DNA from: Bacteroidota bacterium | GTDB taxonomy: Bacteria > Bacteroidota > Bacteroidia > Bacteroidales > JAAAOM01 | Length of the DNA stretch: 64,000 bases | Direction: 5' to 3' | Assembly (NCBI GenBank): GCA_009908855.1 | Contig: JAAAOM010000031.1 | Span: 169,004-233,003, forward strand | Part shown: piece after piece, positions 1 to 8,777 of the stretch | How positions within the stretch are numbered: position 1 is the stretch's first letter | Layout of the letters: each line of letters opens with the position of its first letter | The notes under the pieces: model-generated | Told to the model about the DNA's origin: nothing | Databases searched by the model: none | Seen by the model: the letters and a program-made list of their open reading frames with translations, nothing else | Position numbers and translations under genes: made by a program

Positions 1-1051
1 TGATGAATTGCTGGAAGATAATTATGAGGTACCTGTTGTTATTGCCGACTATATAATGCCTGAAATAACAGGTGATAAAGTATTGGAGTATATCCATACA
101 AAACATTTTGATACGCGTACCATTTTACTTACCGGACAAGCCAATTTACAGGGAGTAGAAAATGCTGTAAACAAGGCAAATTTATACCGGTTCATCTCTA
201 AACCCTGGGATAAAGAAGACCTGATACTTACCATAAAAGAGGCATTGCGTAGTTTTGAACAGGACAAAACCATATCCAGAAAAAACACCGAATTGCAGGA
301 ACTGAACGCCAGTCTGGAACAGAAAGTTGAAATCCGTACCACTGAACTGAGTGAGCTGAATGCAACGAAAGATAAATTTTTCTCCATTATTGCACACGAT
401 CTTAAAAACCCGTTCAATACACTGCTGGGTTTTTCTGAATTGTTAATGACAAATTTGTCCAATTATTCAAGTAGTGAGCTTGAGGAGTTTATTGGCATCA
501 TACACCAGACTTCAAAGAATGCTTATGCATTACTGGAAAATCTATTGGAATGGTCGCGTTCACAAACCGGTCGTATCAAATTTCAACCCGATAAACTCGA
601 TATGAAACTATTGGTTGAATCAACCTTACAAACAGTTCAGAACAATGCCCTTAAAAAGAATATAACACTGTTGAATCAGATAAAACACCCCGGTACTGCT
701 TTTGCCGATGAAAATATGATCAAGACGGTAATTCGCAATCTGCTATCCAATGCCATTAAATTTACGGACAATGAAGGGGAGATTAAAGTTTACTCTAAAA
801 CCGAAGACAATTTAATATATATTACCATTAGCGATAACGGGGTAGGTATAAAAGAAAAAGACCTTGAAAAACTTTTCCGTATTGATGTTAACCATTCTAC
901 AGTAGGCACGGAAAACGAAATGGGTACAGGACTCGGACTCATTCTTTGCAAAGAATTTATTGTAAAGAATGGAGGAGAAATCTGGGTTGAGAGTGAGTAC
1001 GGCAAAGGAAGTCAATTCACATTTACATTGCCTATTCATGAAAATGCCTGA
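1..1051 (+). CDS. Response regulator-histidine kinase fusion (5' end outside window)
   Basis: Partial gene: the frame is open to the left edge, so the true start lies outside. Counting from the first possible start in the window (TTG at 8), the remaining part of a receiver domain carries the phospho-acceptor Asp at residue 14 (VIADYIMP) and the usual Lys in FISKPWD. A coiled-coil stretch follows (about residues 85-118). Next comes a HisKA dimerisation helix with the phosphorylatable His130 in IIAHDLKNP, then a HATPase_c domain with N box (NLLSNAIKFT), G1 (ISDNGVGI) and G2 (GTGLGLIL). There is no membrane segment, so this is a cytoplasmic kinase whose input is probably phosphorylation of its own receiver domain. 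The family is clear but the signal and output are unknown. No DNA-binding domain or partner regulator is seen downstream. Confidence 0.9.
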   Translation, partial: DELLEDNYEVPVVIADYIMPEITGDKVLEYIHTKHFDTRTILLTGQANLQGVENAVNKANLYRFISKPWDKEDLILTIKEALRSFEQDKTISRKNTELQELNASLEQKVEIRTTELSELNATKDKFFSIIAHDLKNPFNTLLGFSELLMTNLSNYSSSELEEFIGIIHQTSKNAYALLENLLEWSRSQTGRIKFQPDKLDMKLLVESTLQTVQNNALKKNITLLNQIKHPGTAFADENMIKTVIRNLLSNAIKFTDNEGEIKVYSKTEDNLIYITISDNGVGIKEKDLEKLFRIDVNHSTVGTENEMGTGLGLILCKEFIVKNGGEIWVESEYGKGSQFTFTLPIHENA

Positions 1052-1174
1052 TAGTTTTCGGTAAATATACTTTTCCTAAAGAATATACAGATTTATTGAT
1101 AATACTTCCGCCTCATTGGGTTGCCAAATGACAGATTAAGCATTTTATCCGGTATCAGATACTGATTTATTTCA

Positions 1175-1182
1175 TACTTTTG
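1175..1182 (+). promoter_or_regulatory. Candidate -7 box upstream of comB-like gene
   Basis: TACTTTTG fits the Bacteroidota -7 consensus TAnnTTTG and lies about 20 nt before the start codon. No clear -33 TTG is present at the expected spacing. Confidence 0.35.
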
Positions 1183-1201
1183 ACAATTCTTAAATCGATT
1201 G

Positions 1202-1930
1202 ATGATGGAAAAGCAAAAAATACAGGTAGAAGTATGTTTTACACCAGCTATTTATGCAGGCTACGAAAATCCTGAAGCCATAGTAGTAGTGGTTGATGTG
1301 CTGCGGGCAACAAGTGCCATTTGTACGGCTTTTATGAATGGAGCCAACAGGATTATTCCGGTAGCAACACTCGAAGAAGCCAGAGCCTTTAAAGAAAAGG
1401 GATACCTGGTTGCAGCAGAGCGTGACGGAATTGTAAAGGATTTTGCGGATTTTGGCAATTCACCCTATAATTTTACTCCGGAAAGAGTAAAAAACAATGA
1501 CATTGTATATAGCACCACCAACGGTACAAATTCAATCCAAATAGCCCGTAACAGTCATGAGGTATTAATTGGCGCTTATTTGAACATTTCGGCTTTGGCT
1601 TATTATTTGATTGAAAAACAGCGCGATGTGATAATTCTTTGTGCAGGATGGAAAACGAAATTCAATCTTGAAGATTCTCTTTTTGCCGGTGCATTGGCAA
1701 ATAAAATATTGGCAAACTCCGCTTTTTCGACAATATGCGACTCTGCAAAAGCATCTGTCGATCTGTGGCAACTGGCTGAAAATAACCTGATGGCGTATAT
1801 TAAAGAAACCGCACAGTATAGCCGGTTACGTAAAAACAATTTACACGATGTTATTGAATATTGTCATACACCTGACCAAACCAACATTATTCCTGTATTC
1901 AGGGATGATGCCGTAACCGTATTGAACTGA
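1202..1930 (+). CDS. comB: 2-phosphosulfolactate phosphatase family protein (ComB-like)
   Basis: The 242-residue protein matches the ComB family in length and in its N-terminal block VVVVDVLRATSAICTAF, followed by the STTNGTNSI motif and a GAYLN segment. ComB hydrolyses phosphosulfolactate to sulfolactate in coenzyme M synthesis in methanogens. Bacterial homologues are widespread where no coenzyme M is made, so the true substrate here is uncertain. No other coenzyme M genes are nearby. ATG codons occur at 1202 and 1205, and a TTG at 1199; I chose the first ATG. It is transcribed alone between the kinase gene and serC. Confidence 0.85.
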   Translation: MMEKQKIQVEVCFTPAIYAGYENPEAIVVVVDVLRATSAICTAFMNGANRIIPVATLEEARAFKEKGYLVAAERDGIVKDFADFGNSPYNFTPERVKNNDIVYSTTNGTNSIQIARNSHEVLIGAYLNISALAYYLIEKQRDVIILCAGWKTKFNLEDSLFAGALANKILANSAFSTICDSAKASVDLWQLAENNLMAYIKETAQYSRLRKNNLHDVIEYCHTPDQTNIIPVFRDDAVTVLN

Positions 1931-1990
1931 CCATTTTTAAATAATCTATAATCTTATTGTTATTTTTTTCACAATAACAATTACATTATT

Positions 1991-1998
1991 TACTTTTG
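1991..1998 (+). promoter_or_regulatory. Candidate -7 box for serC-serA-DUF1015
   Basis: TACTTTTG fits TAnnTTTG and sits 58 nt upstream of the serC ATG in an AT-rich spacer. The -33 element is not clear: the nearest TTG (1957-1959) is too far. Confidence 0.4.
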
Positions 1999-2056
1999 CA
2001 ATTCGAAACACATAATTATTTAAGTGTTGAATTAATAAATTAATAGGAATACTGAT

Positions 2057-3145
2057 ATGAAGAAGCACAATTTTTATGCTGGACCCAGCATTTTATCTGA
2101 TTACACAATAAAAAATACAGCCAAAGGGATACTTGGACTTGATAATGCCGAGCTATCAATAATGGAAATTTCTCACAGAAGCAAGGAATGCACCGAAATG
2201 GTGGAAGAAACCATTTCATTGTTTCGCGAGTTATTAAGCATTCCTAAAGGATATTCGGTGCTGTTTTTAGGCGGTGGCGCAAGCACACAATTTTGTATGG
2301 TGCCGTATAATTATCTGAATAAAAAAGCGGCTTATATCGATTCCGGATCATGGTCAGGCAAAGCCATTAAAGAAGCCAGGTTTTTTGGTGAGGTTGAGGT
2401 AGTTGCCTCTTCTGAAGACCGTAACTACTGTTATATTCCCAAAAAATATGACGTACCAAAAGATATTGATTACTTACATATAACCACTAACAACACCATT
2501 TTTGGTACACAATACAAAAAAGACCCGGATGTAAAAGTTCCGATGGCTGCCGACATGTCTTCTGACATATTTAGCCGGTATGTCGATATCTCGAAGTACG
2601 ATATCATTTATGGTGGAGCCCAAAAAAACCTGGGGCCGGCTGGTGTTACGTTTGTAATTATAAAAGACGATTCATTGGGCAGGGTTGAGCGTCCGATACC
2701 CTCCATGCTCAACTACAAAACGCATATCGACAAAGAATCGATGTACAACACACCACCTGTTGTAAATATTTTTGCATGCCTGCAAACATTAAAATGGTAC
2801 CGCAGGCTGGGGGGGGTACAAGCCATTCAAAAATACAATGAGAAAAAAGCCGGGTTACTCTATGATGAGATCGATCGTAATCGTTTGTTCAAAGGAACAG
2901 CCGATAAGAAAGACCGATCTGATATGAACATCACTTTTGTGATGAATGAAGAATTTAAAGAACTGCAAACTGAATTCCTGGAATTCGCCTCCAACAGAGG
3001 AATGGTGGGTATCAAAGGCCACCGTTCAGTAGGCGGGTTCAGAGCTTCAACCTATAATGCCATGCCGATTGATAGTGTAATGGCATTGGTGGAAGTAATG
3101 CAGGAATACGAAAAAGGAGTACTAAATAATAACCTTAAAAAATGA
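2057..3145 (+). CDS. serC: Phosphoserine aminotransferase
   Basis: Converts 3-phosphohydroxypyruvate and glutamate to phosphoserine, the second step of serine synthesis. The 362-residue length is typical. The N-terminus ([10 protein letters not shown]) and the LGGGASTQF cofactor loop are characteristic, and the PLP-binding Lys190 lies in [11 protein letters not shown]. The C-terminal block [18 protein letters not shown] contributes substrate-binding residues in this family. The ATG at 2057 is preceded by AGGA. serA follows after 9 nt and a DUF1015 gene after that, so the three are probably co-transcribed. A run of eight G residues (2809-2816) lies within the gene but leaves the frame intact. 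Confidence 0.97.
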   Translation: MKKHNFYAGPSILSDYTIKNTAKGILGLDNAELSIMEISHRSKECTEMVEETISLFRELLSIPKGYSVLFLGGGASTQFCMVPYNYLNKKAAYIDSGSWSGKAIKEARFFGEVEVVASSEDRNYCYIPKKYDVPKDIDYLHITTNNTIFGTQYKKDPDVKVPMAADMSSDIFSRYVDISKYDIIYGGAQKNLGPAGVTFVIIKDDSLGRVERPIPSMLNYKTHIDKESMYNTPPVVNIFACLQTLKWYRRLGGVQAIQKYNEKKAGLLYDEIDRNRLFKGTADKKDRSDMNITFVMNEEFKELQTEFLEFASNRGMVGIKGHRSVGGFRASTYNAMPIDSVMALVEVMQEYEKGVLNNNLKK

Positions 3146-3154
3146 AAGTTTAAC

Positions 3155-4075
3155 ATGAGTAAAATACTCGTAGCAACCGAAAAACCATTTGCAAAGTCTG
3201 CCGTGGAAGGAATGGGAGCCATTCTAAACGAAGCCGGACTGAGCATTGATACACTCGAAAAATATACGGATAAATCGGAATTACTGGAGGCTGTTAAAGA
3301 TGCTGAAGGGTTAATTATTCGTAGCGATAAAATCGATCAGCAAGTGATTGATGCAGCTCAAAATCTAAAAATTATAGTAAGGGCCGGGGCAGGATATGAC
3401 AATGTAGACCTGAAAGCGGCATCAGCCAGGGATATTGTTGTAATGAATACACCCGGTCAAAATGCCAATGCGGTAGCCGAATTGGGTATTGGTATGATGA
3501 TATACCTAAATCGAAGTCAGTTTAACGGAAAAGCCGGAACCGAGCTGCGCAGTAAAACACTTGGTATACACGGTTATGGCAATATTGGTAAAATACTGGC
3601 TCAAATTGCACATGGGCTGGGTATGAAAGTGTATGCCCACGATCCTTTCGTGGAACCCAAAATTATTGAAGATGACGGGGTAATCAATGAAAAAGATGTG
3701 AAAGACCTGTATAAAAAATCACAATATGTTTCCGTAAATCTTCCGGCCAACGACAAAACCAAAGGCATGATCAATGCTGATTTACTTTCGCTTATGCCCG
3801 AAGGCGGAACATTGGTGAATACTGCCCGGAAGGAGATAATTGATGAAGAATCTGTTCTTAAAGTTTTTAAAGAACGTTCTGATTTCAGGTACATTTCGGA
3901 TATTGCGCCTGACTGCAAGGATGAGATCGAAAAGAACTTCGAGGGAAGGTTTTACTTCACGCCTAAAAAAATGGGTGCGCAAACAATGGAAGCCAATACC
4001 AATGCCGGGTTGGCAGCTGCCCGTCAAATTGTTGGGTATTTATCCAAAGGCGACAAAACTTTCCAGGTTAATTAA
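3155..4075 (+). CDS. serA: D-3-phosphoglycerate dehydrogenase, lysine-type, no ACT domain
   Basis: Oxidises 3-phosphoglycerate to 3-phosphohydroxypyruvate with NAD. The 306-residue protein holds only the substrate and nucleotide-binding domains; the Rossmann motif is GIHGYGNIG. There is no C-terminal ACT regulatory domain, so classical serine feedback through ACT is not expected. At the usual catalytic-His position the sequence reads FTPKKMGAQ, with Lys271 and Lys272 in place of His. This matches the type III-K class of phosphoglycerate dehydrogenases described from Bacteroides-like organisms and Entamoeba. It starts 9 nt after serC and its product feeds directly into that enzyme. Confidence 0.93.
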   Translation: MSKILVATEKPFAKSAVEGMGAILNEAGLSIDTLEKYTDKSELLEAVKDAEGLIIRSDKIDQQVIDAAQNLKIIVRAGAGYDNVDLKAASARDIVVMNTPGQNANAVAELGIGMMIYLNRSQFNGKAGTELRSKTLGIHGYGNIGKILAQIAHGLGMKVYAHDPFVEPKIIEDDGVINEKDVKDLYKKSQYVSVNLPANDKTKGMINADLLSLMPEGGTLVNTARKEIIDEESVLKVFKERSDFRYISDIAPDCKDEIEKNFEGRFYFTPKKMGAQTMEANTNAGLAAARQIVGYLSKGDKTFQVN

Positions 4076-4089
4076 TGAAATAAAATATC

Positions 4090-5337
4090 ATGGCAATTGT
4101 AAAACCTTTTAAAGGCTATCGGCCTATACCTGAGAAGGTAGGCCGGATAGCCTCGCGTCCGTACGACGTTTTAAATTCTGAAGAAGCAAGAAATGAAGTT
4201 AGCGGGAATGAGCTTTCATTTTTACATGTTGTTAAACCGGAGGTTGATTTACCCGAAGATTTAAACCCTTATGATGATAGGGTTTATCAGAAAGCACATG
4301 AAAACCTGCAACAATTAATTGGCGATCAGGTTTTTATACAGGATGATAAACCCTGCTATTACATTTATGCCCAAACCATGGATGGCGTTACACAATATGG
4401 CCTGGTAGGTTGTGCATCGGTGCAGGATTATATGGATGATGTTATTAAAAAGCATGAATTAACCAGGCCGGATAAGGAAGAAGACAGGATGAACCATGTT
4501 CGTGTAACCAATTTCAATGCTGAACCGGTTTTCTTTTCTTATCCCGATAACGATCATATTGACACCCTGGTAGATGATGTGGTTTCGCGCAAGCCTGTAT
4601 ATAAATTTACCACTGATGAAGGATTCGGCCATGAATTATGGGTTGTTGATGATCCGCAACAAGTAGCTGCCATTGAAAAGATATTCAGAGAAGAAATCCC
4701 CGTAACCTATGTGGCAGACGGTCATCATCGAACAGCAGCGGCGGCATTGGTCGGAGCGGAAAGAAAGAGAAACAACCCTGATCATAAGGGTGATGAGGAG
4801 TATAATTTCTTCCTGGCTGTTCATTTTCCGGCTTCCCAGCTTCGTATTATCGACTATAACAGGGTGGTGAAAGACTTAAATGGCCATACTCCGGATGAGT
4901 TTCTGACCGCTTTAAATGAACATTTCGAGGTAGTGAATTACGGTGCCCGGGAATATAAGCCGCAACAATTGCATGAGCTATCTATGTACCTGGAAGGCAA
5001 TTGGTATATACTTCGTGCCAAACCACATACTTATGATGATAATGATCCGATTATGGCACTGGATGTAACCGTTTTATCAGATGCGGTGCTTACACCCCTG
5101 CTGGATATTACTGACTTGCGCAAGTCTAAAAGAATTGACTTTGTTGGTGGTATTCGCGGATTGAACGAATTAAAACGCCGGGTTGATAGTGGTGAAATGA
5201 AAGTGGCTTTTGCCTTGTACCCTGTTTCCATGACACAATTGATGGATATCGCCGATACCGGAAATATAATGCCACCCAAAACCACCTGGTTTGAACCGAA
5301 GTTACGAAGCGGATTGGTTTTGCATAGCCTGGATTAG
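4090..5337 (+). CDS. DUF1015 family protein
   Basis: Typical 415-residue DUF1015 protein. It begins VKPFKGYRPIPEKV, as in the family, has an RPYDVLN block and a well-conserved VADGHHRTAAA motif near residue 210, and ends in the usual WFEPKLRSGL. The His-rich motif suggests metal or phosphate chemistry, but I know of no established reaction. It begins 14 nt after serA and is the constant third partner of serC-serA in many Bacteroidota, which suggests a role linked to serine or phosphoserine. It converges with rsmE. Confidence 0.9.
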   Translation: MAIVKPFKGYRPIPEKVGRIASRPYDVLNSEEARNEVSGNELSFLHVVKPEVDLPEDLNPYDDRVYQKAHENLQQLIGDQVFIQDDKPCYYIYAQTMDGVTQYGLVGCASVQDYMDDVIKKHELTRPDKEEDRMNHVRVTNFNAEPVFFSYPDNDHIDTLVDDVVSRKPVYKFTTDEGFGHELWVVDDPQQVAAIEKIFREEIPVTYVADGHHRTAAAALVGAERKRNNPDHKGDEEYNFFLAVHFPASQLRIIDYNRVVKDLNGHTPDEFLTALNEHFEVVNYGAREYKPQQLHELSMYLEGNWYILRAKPHTYDDNDPIMALDVTVLSDAVLTPLLDITDLRKSKRIDFVGGIRGLNELKRRVDSGEMKVAFALYPVSMTQLMDIADTGNIMPPKTTWFEPKLRSGLVLHSLD

Positions 5338-5348
5338 AAGAACAAAAA

Positions 5349-6044
5349 TTATAATACAACAGCCGGGATGGCGGATGCCATCACACCGGCTGTTTCGGTT
5401 CGTAATCGACTTTCTCCCAAGCTAATTTCGACCAATCCATTGTCCCTGGCCAATTTAATTTCAGCATCTGAAAAATCGCCTTCCGGTCCAATGAGTACCG
5501 TGATATGTGTGGGTTTAACCACATCTTTAAATCTTTGGCGGGGTGACGGCTGGCAATGTGCAATACATTTTAGTTCCCCGGGTACCTGAGAGAGGTAATC
5601 CTTAAATGATGTAAGTGGATGAATAACAGGCTTATGCGCTTTTAAAGACTGTTTCATGGCTGCGATAACGATCTTCTCCAAACGTTCATGTTTTATTACT
5701 TTTCGTTCTGAATGTTCGCAAAGCATCGGTACTATTTCATCAATGCCAATTTCGGTGGCTTTTTCCAGAAACCATTCAAAGCGGTCAATATTTTTGGTGG
5801 GTGCAATGGCTATGGTAAGTGTATAGGGTCTTTTGTTGGCAATTTCTTGTTTGTCGGTTATTCGAAATTTACAGGTTTTGCTGTGTGCATCGGTTATTTG
5901 AGCAGTGTACAAACCACCCTGGCCGTCAATTAGTTGAATTTCATCGCCTTCGGTCATTCGCAATACCCGCACACAATGCTTAGACTCTGTTTCGTCCAGC
6001 ACATTTTGGTTCTGTAATATTTGTGGTGTATAAAAAAGTTGCAT
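5349..6044 (-). CDS. rsmE: 16S rRNA m3U1498 methyltransferase
   Basis: SPOUT-class methyltransferase that methylates U1498 of 16S rRNA in the 30S subunit. The N-terminal PUA-like part has SKHCVRVLRM. The C-terminal knot carries GPEGDFSDAEI and SLGESRLRTETA, the SAM-binding signatures of RsmE. I chose the ATG at 6044 (MQLFYTP), which matches family N-termini and gives 231 residues. An ATG at 6062 would add six residues. The gene is divergent from the phosphoesterase gene with only 36 nt between starts, so the two promoters must overlap or lie within the genes. Confidence 0.95.
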   Translation of the reverse strand: MQLFYTPQILQNQNVLDETESKHCVRVLRMTEGDEIQLIDGQGGLYTAQITDAHSKTCKFRITDKQEIANKRPYTLTIAIAPTKNIDRFEWFLEKATEIGIDEIVPMLCEHSERKVIKHERLEKIVIAAMKQSLKAHKPVIHPLTSFKDYLSQVPGELKCIAHCQPSPRQRFKDVVKPTHITVLIGPEGDFSDAEIKLARDNGLVEISLGESRLRTETAGVMASAIPAVVL

Positions 6045-6080
6045 TTTTACCGGCTTATTCATGCATCAAAAATACAATTA

Positions 6081-6572
6081 ATGACGAGAATTGGATTACT
6101 ATCCGATACACATGGCCATTACGATCCAAAAATAGAAACCTATTTTCAGTCGTGTGATGAAATTTGGCACGCGGGTGATATTGGTCCGGTTGAGATTGCT
6201 GATAAGCTCAACGCATTTCGTCCGCTTAGGGCGGTTTATGGTAATATAGACGGGCAGGATGTTCGTATTGTATACCCTGAAATTCTTCGGTTTCAATGTG
6301 AACAGGTTGATGTACTTATCAAACATATTGGTGGTTACCCGAAAAAATATGATCCCGGTATTCGGCAAACCATTCAAAAAAATCCCCCAAAATTGTTTAT
6401 CTCCGGTCATTCACATATTTTAAAGGTTATGCCCGACAATCAATATGGTTTGTTACATATCAATCCGGGTGCGGCGGGTAAAATCGGGTTTCACAAGGTT
6501 CGTACGTTGTTGCGGTTGGTTATTGAAGGTACGGAAATAAAGGAACTGGAAGTTATTGAACTGGAAAAGTAG
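6081..6572 (+). CDS. YfcE/MJ0936-type metallophosphoesterase
   Basis: Small (163-residue) calcineurin-like phosphoesterase. All metal-ligand motifs are visible: GLLSDTHGHYD, HAGDIG, VYGNIDGQD, SGHSHILK and NPGAAGK. Members hydrolyse phosphodiesters in vitro, but the cellular substrate is generally unknown. The ATG at 6081 places the SDTHG motif at the normal distance from the N-terminus. The frame is open further upstream to 6021, but that extension overlaps rsmE and is not family-like. Confidence 0.9.
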   Translation: MTRIGLLSDTHGHYDPKIETYFQSCDEIWHAGDIGPVEIADKLNAFRPLRAVYGNIDGQDVRIVYPEILRFQCEQVDVLIKHIGGYPKKYDPGIRQTIQKNPPKLFISGHSHILKVMPDNQYGLLHINPGAAGKIGFHKVRTLLRLVIEGTEIKELEVIELEK

Positions 6573-6782
6573 TGAATTCCTTTTAATTTCAAACAGAATG
6601 GAATGGTTATGTAAATGCCGGGTAAATTGTTTTATTTTTAGTCGTATATATTTTAAGATTAAACGACTTGTGCTATAAACACTGAAATGATCATTTGTAC
6701 AATAATGGAAACACACAGTGCAAATACATGTTATATTATTCAGTAAATCCGACTCGAGTCATTAAATACAAGGACAAAATTT

Positions 6783-7667
6783 ATGAAAAGGGTATTAATT
6801 ACAGGGGCTACGGGCAATGTAGGATTTGAAGTGATTCGTTTTTTGTATCAAAACCATCCTGATGTACAAATTATTGCAGCAGCACGAAACGAAAAGCAGG
6901 CACGAAGGGTATTGGTTGATTATCCAAAGCTACAGTTCGTAACATTTGATTTTGAACATGAGGCCGGATTTGACGCAGCTTTGGAAAAGGTTGATTGTGT
7001 TTATTTATTGCGCCCTCCCCATATATCAGATATTCCAGGATACATTGCTCCGTTTATTAACAAAATGAAAGCAAAGAATATCTGTAAAATTGTTTTTCTT
7101 TCCGTTCAGGGAGCTGAGAAAAGCAAGGTTATACCACATAATAAAATTGAAAGACTGATTTTGGCCTCCGGAATGGATTATGTTTTTATTCGTCCGGCTT
7201 ATTTCATGCAAAATTTAACAACCACTTTAATGAACGATATTAAACACAAAAGAAAAATTATCCTGCCGGCCGGAAAGTCCAAATTTAACTGGATTGATGT
7301 GGCAAATATCGGCGAGGTTAGTGCGATAATATTAGATCGTTTCGATCAATTCAGGAACCAAAAGATGGAAGTAACCGGTTATGAAAATGAAGATTTTTAT
7401 TATGTGGCTCATACAATCAATCGTTTTATACCGGATCAGGTTACTTATAAAAACATAAACCCGCTCCGTTTTTATTTTTTAAAAAAGAAGGAAAATATCC
7501 CGGCAGGTAAAATCATGGTTATGATAATGTTACATTACTTGCCCCGTTTTCAGCAGGAACCGGCAATCTCTTCTTTTTATGAACAATTAACCGGTAAAAA
7601 GCCAACCACACTGGCAGCATTTGTGGAAAGGGAAAAAGAAAAATTCAAGCCAGCCAAAAAAACTTGA
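6783..7667 (+). CDS. NmrA-like NAD(P)-binding oxidoreductase
   Basis: Atypical short-chain dehydrogenase of 294 residues. The N-terminus has the nucleotide-binding motif GATGNVGFEV. An NmrA-type core follows with HNKIERLILASG and VFIRPAYFMQN. The canonical SDR YxxxK catalytic pair is replaced by HNKIE, as in NmrA and HSCARG-like proteins, which often sense redox state or reduce quinones. It is preceded by a 210-nt spacer and followed after 53 nt by a lipoprotein gene. The substrate cannot be inferred. Confidence 0.82.
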   Translation: MKRVLITGATGNVGFEVIRFLYQNHPDVQIIAAARNEKQARRVLVDYPKLQFVTFDFEHEAGFDAALEKVDCVYLLRPPHISDIPGYIAPFINKMKAKNICKIVFLSVQGAEKSKVIPHNKIERLILASGMDYVFIRPAYFMQNLTTTLMNDIKHKRKIILPAGKSKFNWIDVANIGEVSAIILDRFDQFRNQKMEVTGYENEDFYYVAHTINRFIPDQVTYKNINPLRFYFLKKKENIPAGKIMVMIMLHYLPRFQQEPAISSFYEQLTGKKPTTLAAFVEREKEKFKPAKKT

Positions 7668-7720
7668 ATGAATCGGTATAATAATTGTTATTGATGGGTA
7701 TAATCAATAATTATTGGGTT

Positions 7721-8563
7721 ATGGATCAATTCGTATACACATCTCACAAAAAAGCTGCCCGTTACCGACTCATTTATATAACCGTACTTAGTCTGATACT
7801 TATAGCCACGGGTTGCACCAAATATCAGTATGTGTGGCTGCAAAGCGATTTGCCACAACAAAATCAGCAGGAATTTGTAAATGAGAATGACACCCTGCGA
7901 ATAGTCTATCGCTACAATGGCATAGATTGTCCGGTTAAAATTGATATTTATAATAAATTATCTACTCCGGTTTATGTTGACCTAAGTCAATCTGCTATCA
8001 TTATAGATAATGATATCCTGCCGTTGTGGAATGGTAATAATCGTATCACCGGACAAATTCAGGGTTCAGGCATTGAATGGACGGAAACGTATTCCGAATT
8101 TTCTGGTGATTTTCAGGGGGGCAGTCAATGGTATGATGCGATTCGTTTTATTCCTCCACAGGCCCGTATATCTGTTTCGGGTCTGCATTTAACCAATCAG
8201 TTTTTAAATGAATGGACGTCTGTTAAACCGTCAAAGGTAAAACTCGCTACAACTACGGGAAGTACTACCGGCAAAGGTTTTAGCTACAATAAAGAGGATT
8301 CACCCATGCGTTTTAGGAGTTACATAACCTATACAATTAAAAATGACTATGTCCATCCCCGATATGTTGATGATGAGTTTTGGGTATCTGAAACAGTTGA
8401 GTCGATGGTTTCACCAATGGGATTGACATCCGGGCCGGCTAATCGCTATTATGTTAAAAAACCAACGGAATTCGGTGAGTTTACCACAGCGTTAACCGGG
8501 GTTGTTTTATTGGTGGGTATAATGGCAGTTTCTGCCAGTGAGACGATGGAAGAGGAATACTAA
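7721..8563 (+). CDS. Putative lipoprotein of unknown function
   Basis: I do not recognise the family. From the ATG at 7721 the product is 280 residues. A basic stretch (HKKAARYR) precedes a hydrophobic segment ending in the lipobox IATGC, with Cys32 as the likely lipidation site. The middle is polar and probably beta-rich. Near the C-terminus is a second hydrophobic segment (LTGVVLLVGIMAVSA) followed by an acidic tail, which may be a membrane anchor or hairpin. Upstream in-frame starts exist at 7685 (TTG) and 7694 (ATG), but they only lengthen the region before the signal. Confidence 0.7.
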   Translation: MDQFVYTSHKKAARYRLIYITVLSLILIATGCTKYQYVWLQSDLPQQNQQEFVNENDTLRIVYRYNGIDCPVKIDIYNKLSTPVYVDLSQSAIIIDNDILPLWNGNNRITGQIQGSGIEWTETYSEFSGDFQGGSQWYDAIRFIPPQARISVSGLHLTNQFLNEWTSVKPSKVKLATTTGSTTGKGFSYNKEDSPMRFRSYITYTIKNDYVHPRYVDDEFWVSETVESMVSPMGLTSGPANRYYVKKPTEFGEFTTALTGVVLLVGIMAVSASETMEEEY

Positions 8564-8613
8564 ATTAAAAGAGGAAAGGATTATTACTCTAAGAATGGAA
8601 ATACTAAAAAAAT

Positions 8614-8768
8614 AAACGATATAGAATTACATCGTTAAGCGGTATGAAACGTGTCGGATTGCGTGCTTCTCTACCTGCCAATAGGTCGAAGGCTTTAGAG
8701 CGGGTTATAACGCTCGCAAACCCACTGATACCGGCATGTTTTATGGCCGCGTGTAACCAAACGATATA
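8614..8768. repeat. Imperfect long palindrome framed by a 10-bp direct repeat
   Basis: AAACGATATA occurs at 8614-8623 and again at 8759-8768. Between the copies lies an imperfect inverted repeat of about 125 bp. GTTAAGCGG (8634-8642) pairs with CCGCGTGTAAC (8747-8757) with unpaired bases, and the next 14 bases inward on each side match at about 11 positions. A short separate hairpin (AACGAT/ATCGTT, 8615-8636) lies at the left side. It abuts the 3' end of the FISUMP gene. The layout resembles a folded recombination site or a small inserted element, but it does not follow the integron attC consensus. Confidence 0.55.
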
Positions 8769-8777
8769 AATATTTGT

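Noticed and set aside
49..462. Antisense open frame across the histidine-kinase gene
   Set aside because: It lies opposite a complete conserved kinase and has no family features.
6640..6668. AGTCGT...ACGACT hairpin upstream of the NmrA-like gene
   Set aside because: Six-base arms with a 17-base loop and no T run; too weak to call a terminator or operator.
8614..8768. Canonical integron attC site
   Set aside because: The border sequences do not match RYYYAAC...GTTRRRY in the correct order, and no integrase is seen; kept only as a palindrome.
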